Assembly (NCBI GenBank): GCA_029861825.1
Contig: JAOTYN010000262.1
Location: forward strand, 1 to 6,177
Reading direction: 5' to 3'
Source: Cyclobacteriaceae bacterium
Lineage (GTDB): Bacteria > Bacteroidota > Bacteroidia > Cytophagales > Cyclobacteriaceae
Length of the DNA: 6,177 bases
Part shown: positions 1-4,286 of the stretch, piece by piece
How positions within the stretch are numbered: the first letter of the stretch is position 1
Layout of the letters: each line of letters starts with the position of its first letter
Notes under the pieces: model-generated
Databases searched by the model: none
What the model was told of the DNA's origin: nothing
Seen by the model: only the letters and a program-made list of their open reading frames with translations
Position numbers and translations under genes: made by a program

Positions 1-333
1 TTGTTGATCACCGATGGCCATTTCGAACCCATCAGTAGCATTCTGGACTTGGAGGTCTTCAAAGAAAATCCCCGTAAGTTCACGGTGGTCGACTTGAGAA
101 ACCCCTCTGAAGTAAGAGACGGCCGGTACTTCGATCACGCCATTAACATTCCGTTACCGGAACTTCGGCAACGGGTATCGGAAGTGCCTCAGGACAAGCC
201 TATCATAGTTCATTGTGCGGGCGGTTATCGGTCAGCTGCTGGATTCAGCATATTGGAGGCCGCTTTGCCACAAGCTCATGTACTGGACCTCAGCGAAGCC
301 GTTACTACTTTTATGACACATATTGAGATGTAG
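1..333 (+). CDS. Rhodanese-domain protein, C-terminal part (5' end outside window)
   Basis: The frame is open from the first base to a TAG stop and encodes one essentially complete rhodanese (sulfurtransferase) domain. Visible marks are the strand VVDLRNPSE (about residues 29-37), the DHAINIPL segment (45-52) and the active-site loop HCAGGYRS, with the presumed persulfide-carrying cysteine at residue 72. Rhodaneses move sulfane sulfur between thiosulfate, persulfides and thiol acceptors in the cytoplasm. The first codon is TTG and no start context is visible, so this is most likely the tail of a longer protein. In Bacteroidota such domains often end a metallo-beta-lactamase/persulfide-dioxygenase-like protein, which would suit the sulfide oxidoreductase downstream, but that fusion is inferred. 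The domain call is firm; the full protein identity is not. Confidence 0.85.
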   Translation: MLITDGHFEPISSILDLEVFKENPRKFTVVDLRNPSEVRDGRYFDHAINIPLPELRQRVSEVPQDKPIIVHCAGGYRSAAGFSILEAALPQAHVLDLSEAVTTFMTHIEM

Positions 334-342
334 TTTCAAATT

Positions 343-374
343 CAATTAGGGTGTCATGTTTGATACCCTAATTG
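343..374 (+). terminator. 14-bp stem-loop between rhodanese and Usp genes; possible terminator or processing site
   Basis: CAATTAGGGTGTCA (343-356) and TGATACCCTAATTG (361-374) pair over 14 positions with one G-U wobble (353/364) and a TGTT loop. It starts 9 nt after the rhodanese stop and ends 31 nt before the preferred Usp start. No run of T follows on either strand, so it is not a textbook intrinsic terminator. It could be a weak terminator, an RNA-processing or stability element, or a protein-binding palindrome. The structure is seen directly; its role is inferred. Confidence 0.45.
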
Positions 375-405
375 TATGCTAATCAATTATTCAAAACATA
401 TAAAA

Positions 406-1239
406 ATGAAAAATATCCTGGTGCCCACTGACTTTTCGGATCTATCCGACTTTGCCCTGAATCTGGCGGCAAAGCTGGCCCAGGTAAGTGGGAGTAAAAT
501 ACATGCCCTGAAGGTGGTGAGTACTCCGGGGGAAGCAGTTTTCGATAAAGAAGGCAAATTCATAAGAGACCGTGACTTTGACAGCTCCGATCTGGAGGAT
601 CACCAGCAGGAAGACCTTAGAAGCATGGAGTGCTGGGCTCAAAAGGCCGACCTTCCGGTTCAGGGTGTGGTAGAGATTGGGCGATTAGATGATAAAATTT
701 CCCGATTTATCGACAGAGAGCAGATTGACTTGGTGGTAATGGGCACTCACGGTGCTCACGGTGCTAAAGAACTTATCGCAGGATCGGTGGCCGGCAAGAT
801 CGTACAAAAATCACCGGTGCCTGTGCTCACCTTAAAATGCGATCGCTCCGACATCAATTTCAAAGATATTATTCTGGCGGGAAGTTACGAGTGGATCGCT
901 CAGGAACAACTGGATATCATTAAGGAAATTCAAGGGTCCTTTGGTGCCACACTGCATTTGCTGCGGATCAATACTCCTACGAATTTCAGCCCAACCCGGG
1001 CTACACTGCAGCAGATGGATGAGTACATCGGATTGCATCAGTTAGAGCAGACAGAAAAGCATGTTTATTGCGCTAAAGATATTGCGCAGGGCATACTGGA
1101 TTTTGCCCAGGATTTTAAAATAGATCTAATTGCTATGGGCACCCATAATCACTCGAATATCAGCCGAATAGTCAAAAGAAGCACTACTAAGAAAATGGTA
1201 AACCACGCCTTTCATCCTATATTAACCTATCAGAAATAA
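406..1239 (+). CDS. Universal stress protein (UspA family), tandem two-domain
   Basis: The 277-residue protein has two UspA folds in tandem (about 1-145 and 150-277). The N-terminus MKNILVPTDFSD is the classic UspA first strand, so the ATG at 406, preceded by an A-rich leader, is preferred to the in-frame ATG at 376, which would add ten unmatched residues. Domain 1 keeps the nucleotide-binding pattern G-x2-G-x9-G-S (G113, G116, G126, S127). In domain 2 the pattern has decayed, with N248 and R258 in place of glycines, so only domain 1 is expected to bind ATP. It is cytoplasmic. Usp proteins are linked to stress and energy-limitation responses, often without a defined reaction. It lies 32 nt before the transporter genes, so it is probably co-transcribed; a role in the sulfur pathway is only inferred from position. 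Confidence 0.9.
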   Translation: MKNILVPTDFSDLSDFALNLAAKLAQVSGSKIHALKVVSTPGEAVFDKEGKFIRDRDFDSSDLEDHQQEDLRSMECWAQKADLPVQGVVEIGRLDDKISRFIDREQIDLVVMGTHGAHGAKELIAGSVAGKIVQKSPVPVLTLKCDRSDINFKDIILAGSYEWIAQEQLDIIKEIQGSFGATLHLLRINTPTNFSPTRATLQQMDEYIGLHQLEQTEKHVYCAKDIAQGILDFAQDFKIDLIAMGTHNHSNISRIVKRSTTKKMVNHAFHPILTYQK

Positions 1240-1271
1240 ATTTTAGCAACCAAACTTAACTACAAATCACA

Positions 1272-1835
1272 ATGATAGAATTCATTAGTCAACCCTGGCC
1301 ATGGTATGTGGGTGGTCCCGCAATTGCCCTGATCATGCTGGGTTTGTTATACTTTGGCAGAAGCTTTGGAGTATCTGCTAACCTTCGCACCATGTGCACC
1401 ATTGGAGGCGCCGGAAAAGTGGCCAGTTTCTTCGATTTTGACTGGACTAAACAGATCTGGAACCTGGTGTTCATATTGGGAGCCATCATAGGGGGAGCTA
1501 TCGCCCATAATTATTTGACTTTAGATCCTGGAGTGGACCTGGCGAGCAACACCGTCAGCGATCTCCAAGGGTTGGGATTAGCAGACCCCGGTGGGGAATT
1601 CGTCCCCAGCGCCCTGTTCAGCTGGGAGCGGCTGTTTACCCTTAAAGGTCTGGTTATGCTGGTAGGAGGAGGATTCCTGGTGGGATTTGGAGCTCGCTAC
1701 GCTGGCGGCTGTACTTCGGGACATGCCATCAGCGGTATCAGTAATCTGCAGATACCGTCCATGATTGCGGTGGTAGGATTCTTTATCGGAGGCCTGCTGG
1801 TGACTTATTTTGTTCTTCCATATTTACTTGGTTAA
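1272..1835 (+). CDS. YeeE/YedE-family sulfur-compound transporter, first half
   Basis: This 187-residue integral membrane protein has about four to five hydrophobic segments (near 12-28, 63-80, 123-142 and 162-183). It carries two cysteine motifs typical of the YeeE/YedE (DUF395) family: MCTIGG with C42 and GGCTSGH with C147. Single-chain relatives such as TsuA/YeeE carry thiosulfate across the inner membrane by passing it along conserved cysteines. This protein is about half the usual length and is followed 9 nt later by a complementary half, so the two probably assemble as one transporter, as in PmpA/PmpB-type pairs. The start follows an A-rich leader. The neighbouring thioredoxin and sulfide oxidoreductase fit a sulfur substrate; whether it carries thiosulfate, sulfide or another species cannot be read from the sequence. 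Confidence 0.88.
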   Translation: MIEFISQPWPWYVGGPAIALIMLGLLYFGRSFGVSANLRTMCTIGGAGKVASFFDFDWTKQIWNLVFILGAIIGGAIAHNYLTLDPGVDLASNTVSDLQGLGLADPGGEFVPSALFSWERLFTLKGLVMLVGGGFLVGFGARYAGGCTSGHAISGISNLQIPSMIAVVGFFIGGLLVTYFVLPYLLG

Positions 1836-1844
1836 CGAAGCGCT

Positions 1845-2258
1845 ATGAAATATCTAAAGTTCTTAATACTAGGAGTGATATTCGGGATCGTCCTAAGTAA
1901 ATCGGAAGTAATATCCTGGTACCGTATCTACGAGATGTTCAAATTTGATTCCTTCCATATGTACGGCATTATTGGTTCGGCCATAATATTGGGGATCGTT
2001 TTTATACAGGTGATCAAACGCCGGCACCTTAAGTCCATTGAGGGCACGGAAATCACCTTTGCACCCAAAAACATGAGCGTTGCCCGTTACCTGATCGGAG
2101 GAACCATTTTCGGGTTGGGCTGGGCCATGACCGGTGCCTGCCCGGGTCCTATGTTTGCCCTTCTGGGTCACGGCATTGGGGTGTTTCTGGTAGTAATTGC
2201 CAGTGCTCTGGTGGGGACCTTAACTTACGGAATGATCAGGGATAAACTACCTCATTAA
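1845..2258 (+). CDS. YeeE/YedE-family (DUF6691-like) transporter, second half
   Basis: This 137-residue membrane protein has about four hydrophobic segments (near 4-18, 38-57, 82-98 and 109-128) and a basic loop, KRRHLK (58-63), likely cytoplasmic. The family motif is TGACPGPMFALLGHG, with the single conserved cysteine at C99. It resembles the GGCTSGHAISG region of the preceding protein, as expected for two repeats of one ancestral fold. It starts 9 nt after the stop of the first half, consistent with coupled translation and a one-to-one complex. Together the two proteins reach 324 residues, near the size of single-chain YeeE. The family call is strong; the substrate is inferred from context to be thiosulfate or a related sulfur compound. 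Confidence 0.87.
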   Translation: MKYLKFLILGVIFGIVLSKSEVISWYRIYEMFKFDSFHMYGIIGSAIILGIVFIQVIKRRHLKSIEGTEITFAPKNMSVARYLIGGTIFGLGWAMTGACPGPMFALLGHGIGVFLVVIASALVGTLTYGMIRDKLPH

Positions 2259-2269
2259 TTCAACCTGTC

Positions 2270-2602
2270 ATGGAAGCTCAGAACAGTAAATTTTCGGCGC
2301 TTATTAACAGCAAAACCCCCGTTCTGATCGACTTCTCTGCGGAGTGGTGCGGCCCCTGTAAAATGATGCCGCCTATCTTGCAGCAACTGAAATCGGAAGT
2401 AGGGGAACAGGTAAGGATCATTAAGATCGATGTGGACCGGAACCCCGATATCGCCCGTCAATATCAAATCCAGGGTGTACCCACACTCATGATCTTTCAG
2501 GATGGTGAGATGAAATGGCGTCAATCTGGCGTTATGCAGGCCTTTCAATTGAAACAGGTACTGCAGCCTTATTTGCAGCCGGAAAACAAGACTGAGAAAT
2601 GA
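2270..2602 (+). CDS. trxA: Thioredoxin
   Basis: The 110-residue protein has the normal single-domain thioredoxin length and order: the VLIDFSAEWCGPCKMMPP core with redox cysteines C27 and C30, the IDVDRNPD strand (53-60), and the cis-proline loop GVPTLMIF with P71. No signal peptide is visible, so it should act in the cytoplasm as a dithiol-disulfide reductant. It starts 11 nt after the transporter half and precedes the sulfide oxidoreductase. It may therefore be a dedicated copy that reduces persulfides or serves as acceptor of sulfane sulfur, a place taken by TusA-like proteins in other YeeE operons. That role is inferred. The trxA symbol is by family; the housekeeping copy may be elsewhere in the genome. 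Confidence 0.93.
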   Translation: MEAQNSKFSALINSKTPVLIDFSAEWCGPCKMMPPILQQLKSEVGEQVRIIKIDVDRNPDIARQYQIQGVPTLMIFQDGEMKWRQSGVMQAFQLKQVLQPYLQPENKTEK

Positions 2603-2658
2603 AAGTCCCCACCATGATTCAGGTCATTGGTAAGGCTGGTCTATTTATTTTCATTTAG
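2599..2658 (+). CDS. Possible 19-residue hydrophobic small ORF overlapping the thioredoxin stop
   Basis: The thioredoxin stop overlaps an ATG in the arrangement ATGA (2599-2602). That ATG opens a 19-codon frame ending at TAG 2656-2658, with the product MKVPTMIQVIGKAGLFIFI. The second half is hydrophobic. The frame fills most of the 71-nt gap and ends 15 nt before the next start codon. The ATGA overlap is typical of translational coupling. At this length it could be chance, a leader peptide, or the decayed start of a lost membrane-protein gene. No family is recognised. Confidence 0.2.
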   Translation: MKVPTMIQVIGKAGLFIFI

Positions 2659-2673
2659 CAAAATTCTAGAGAA

Positions 2674-3933
2674 ATGGAACAATTTCAAGTATTAATAATC
2701 GGTGGAGGCACTGCTGGTATAACCGTAGCCGCCCAGTTACTTAAAAAGGATCCCACGTTGAGACTGGGAATCATTGAACCCTCCGAAGAGCATTACTATC
2801 AACCGGCCTGGACCTTGGTAGGTGCCGGCACGTTTGACTATGCAGCAACCGTAAAAAAAGAGCAAAAATTCATTCCCAAAGGGGCTCATTGGATTAAAGA
2901 TTATGCCCAAGAAATTGATGCCAAGCATAACCTGGTCAAAACCCGGGACGGCAGCAGCCTGAAGTATGATTATCTGGTAGTAGCAGTAGGTGTTCAATAC
3001 GACTGGAAGGCCATTCCCGGCCTGAAGGAAAGTATTGGAAAAGGTGGTGTGACCACTAATTACGACAAACGATATGTGAAATATACCTGGGAATTGTTGC
3101 AGAACTTCAAAGGGGGAAATGCCTTATTTACCCAGCCACACACTCCCATAAAATGTGGAGGTGCACCCCAAAAGATTATGTACCTGGCGGAGCATTATTT
3201 CCGCAAGCAAGGGGTAAGAGATAAGACTAATGTGATCTTCGCCACCCCCGGATCAGTGATTTTTGGGGTACAGCCATTCAAGAAGTTCCTGGAGGGCATT
3301 ATCAAAGACCGCAAGATTTTTGCAAGATTCTTACACAAACTGGTGGAAATCCGACCTGTGCAAAGGGAAGCAGTATATCAAGTAACCAATCTGGAAGGAC
3401 GCCAACTCACTGAAGAGGACATCGATAAGAATATCGGCATGCGACTGGAGGGCACCGATAAAGTGGTAATTCCTTATGAAATGATTCACTTGGCCCCCCC
3501 ACAAAGCGCTCCGGACTTTATTAAAAGCAGTCCGCTTGCCAAGGCAGACGACCCTTATGGTTGGGTGGATGTAGACAAGAACTCCTTGCAGCATGTGCGT
3601 TATCCTAATGTCTTCTCTCTGGGAGATGTAGCCGGTACTCCCAATGCCAAAACGGGCGCCGCCGTGCGCAAGCAAGCTCCCATTGTGGTGAACAACCTTA
3701 TGAGCCTGATGAAGAAGCACCCGCTCAACGGCGCAGCAGGCTACGATGGTTATTCATCTTGTCCTATAGTAACCGGATACGGTAAAATGCTGCTGGCGGA
3801 ATTTAACTATGAGAACAAGGCCACTCCTTCATTACCCATTGATACTTCCAAATCCAGATGGAGCATGTGGATCCTGAAGAAGTACATTCTACCCTGGTTC
3901 TACTGGCACAGAATGCTGAAGGGAAAAGGCTAG
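2674..3933 (+). CDS. sqr: Sulfide:quinone oxidoreductase, type II (mitochondrial-like)
   Basis: The 419-residue flavoprotein oxidises sulfide to sulfane sulfur and passes electrons to the membrane quinone pool. It opens with a dinucleotide-binding fold, VLIIGGGTAGITVAAQL (6-22), followed by IEPSEEHYYQPAWTLVGAG (34-52), a signature shared with human SQOR. The two redox cysteines sit at C161 (HTPIKCGGAPQK) and C363 (YSSCPIVTGY), matching human C201 and C379 by context. The flavin-contacting segment PNVFSLGDVAGTPNAKTGAA is at 311-330. The aromatic, basic C-terminus (about 398-419, with WILKKYILPWFYW) is a likely monotopic membrane anchor. Around 245-262 there is an acidic stretch that seems absent from human SQOR as recalled. 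The start at 2674 places the fold at the usual distance from the N-terminus. It is the last gene of the probable sulfur operon. Confidence 0.94.
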   Translation: MEQFQVLIIGGGTAGITVAAQLLKKDPTLRLGIIEPSEEHYYQPAWTLVGAGTFDYAATVKKEQKFIPKGAHWIKDYAQEIDAKHNLVKTRDGSSLKYDYLVVAVGVQYDWKAIPGLKESIGKGGVTTNYDKRYVKYTWELLQNFKGGNALFTQPHTPIKCGGAPQKIMYLAEHYFRKQGVRDKTNVIFATPGSVIFGVQPFKKFLEGIIKDRKIFARFLHKLVEIRPVQREAVYQVTNLEGRQLTEEDIDKNIGMRLEGTDKVVIPYEMIHLAPPQSAPDFIKSSPLAKADDPYGWVDVDKNSLQHVRYPNVFSLGDVAGTPNAKTGAAVRKQAPIVVNNLMSLMKKHPLNGAAGYDGYSSCPIVTGYGKMLLAEFNYENKATPSLPIDTSKSRWSMWILKKYILPWFYWHRMLKGKG

Positions 3934-3935
3934 TA

Positions 3936-3970
3936 GATTGACGATTTAAGATTGATGATTTAAGATTTAG
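3936..3970. repeat. Short tandem repeat (two 14-bp units plus partial) after the sulfide oxidoreductase gene
   Basis: GATTGACGATTTAA (3936-3949) is followed directly by GATTGATGATTTAA (3950-3963), differing at one base, and then a partial GATTTAG. It begins two bases after the sqr stop. The following 3971-4018 is AT-rich, with a T run near 3975 but no stem to make a terminator, and includes the near-repeat TAATTC at 3993-3998. No open frame or RNA gene is visible. Any promoter for the downstream gene should lie here or in the repeat array, but no clear Bacteroidota TAnnTTTG element was found. Confidence 0.7.
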
Positions 3971-4018
3971 GAAGTTTTTAATTCTTATTTCGTAATTCAT
4001 AACTCCACATTTTAAATG

Positions 4019-4247
4019 CAATCTCCCCCTGTAGAGGGGCGATTCATATTGTAACTCAATCTCCCTCTGTGGAGGGGCGATTCATATTATAACTCAATCT
4101 CTCTCTGTGGAGGGGCGATTCATATTATAACTCAATCTCCCCCTGTGGAGGGGCGATTCATATTATAACTCAATCTCCCCCTGTGGAGGGGCGATTCATA
4201 TTATAACTCAATCTCCCCCTGTGGAGGGGCGATTCATATTGTAAATT
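4019..4247. repeat. Tandem array of six 38-bp hairpin-bearing repeats
   Basis: Six head-to-tail units begin at 4019, 4057, 4095, 4133, 4171 and 4209. Five are 38 bp and the last is 39 bp. Each has a G+C-rich left part, CAATCTCCCCCTGTGGAGGG in consensus, and an AT-rich right part, GATTCATATTATAACT. Units 4 and 5 are identical; units 1, 2, 3 and 6 differ at one to three sites. Each unit can form a small 5-bp stem (CCCCT/AGGGG, or CCCTC/GAGGG in unit 2). There are no unique spacers, so it is not CRISPR. Such an array may be a polymorphic minisatellite, a protein-binding array or an untranslated leader of the downstream gene; its function is unknown. Confidence 0.95.
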
Positions 4248-4283
4248 CAATCTCCCCCTCTTGGAGGGGGATAAAGGGGGAGG
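4248..4283 (+). repeat. Terminal palindromic repeat unit abutting the ppsA start
   Basis: This seventh, partial unit starts like the others (CAATCTCCCCCT) but continues differently and forms a strong palindrome. Hairpin A pairs CCCCCTC (4254-4260) with GAGGGGG (4264-4270) around a TTG loop. Hairpin B pairs CTCCCCC (4252-4258) with GGGGGAG (4276-4282). The two share bases and exclude each other. It resembles the dispersed palindromes of this CTCCCCC/GGGGGAGG type seen between genes in many Bacteroidota genomes, so it may be an older dispersed element from whose left half the array grew. No T run follows, so it is a poor terminator. Confidence 0.8.
4276..4283 (+). promoter_or_regulatory. Shine-Dalgarno-like G-rich leader of ppsA within the repeat
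   Basis: GGGGGAGG ends three bases before the ATG at 4287 and contains the perfect anti-Shine-Dalgarno match GGAGG (4279-4283). The spacing is shorter than the usual five to nine bases, and the other genes here have A-rich leaders without such a motif. It is the last arm of the palindromic unit, so it may be an accident of the repeat rather than a true ribosome site. If used, hairpin B would hide it. Confidence 0.35.
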
Positions 4284-4286
4284 CCA

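Noticed and set aside
1..3. TTG as a true start codon of the rhodanese gene
   Set aside because: It is the first base of the window, so no initiation signal can be seen; a truncated longer gene is more likely.
355..362. CATGTTTG as a Bacteroidota -7 promoter element (TAnnTTTG) for the Usp gene
   Set aside because: The first base mismatches, it sits inside the stem-loop, and no TTTG or TTG lies at the expected -33 distance.
376..405. Upstream ATG as start of the Usp gene
   Set aside because: It adds ten residues with no family match; the ATG at 406 gives the canonical UspA N-terminus and has an A-rich leader.
741..766. Short direct repeat in the Usp gene (CACGGTGCT twice)
   Set aside because: It encodes the HGAHGA part of the normal nucleotide-binding loop and keeps the expected nine-residue spacing.
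3494..3500. Homopolymer of seven C in sqr and of seven G in ppsA (6062-6068) as frameshift or slippage sites
   Set aside because: Both frames continue with family-conserved sequence on each side, so no frameshift is present and no slippage signal is evident.
3331..3720. 129-codon open frame on the minus strand
   Set aside because: It is antisense to the well-conserved part of sqr and has no recognisable domain.
4263..4283. G-quadruplex in the G-rich end of the repeat
   Set aside because: Only two G5 tracts are close together; the remaining runs are GG or lie a full repeat unit away, and the C-rich arms next to them would pair first.
4019..4285. CRISPR array
   Set aside because: The units are contiguous and nearly identical over their whole 38 bp, with no unique spacers and no cas genes.
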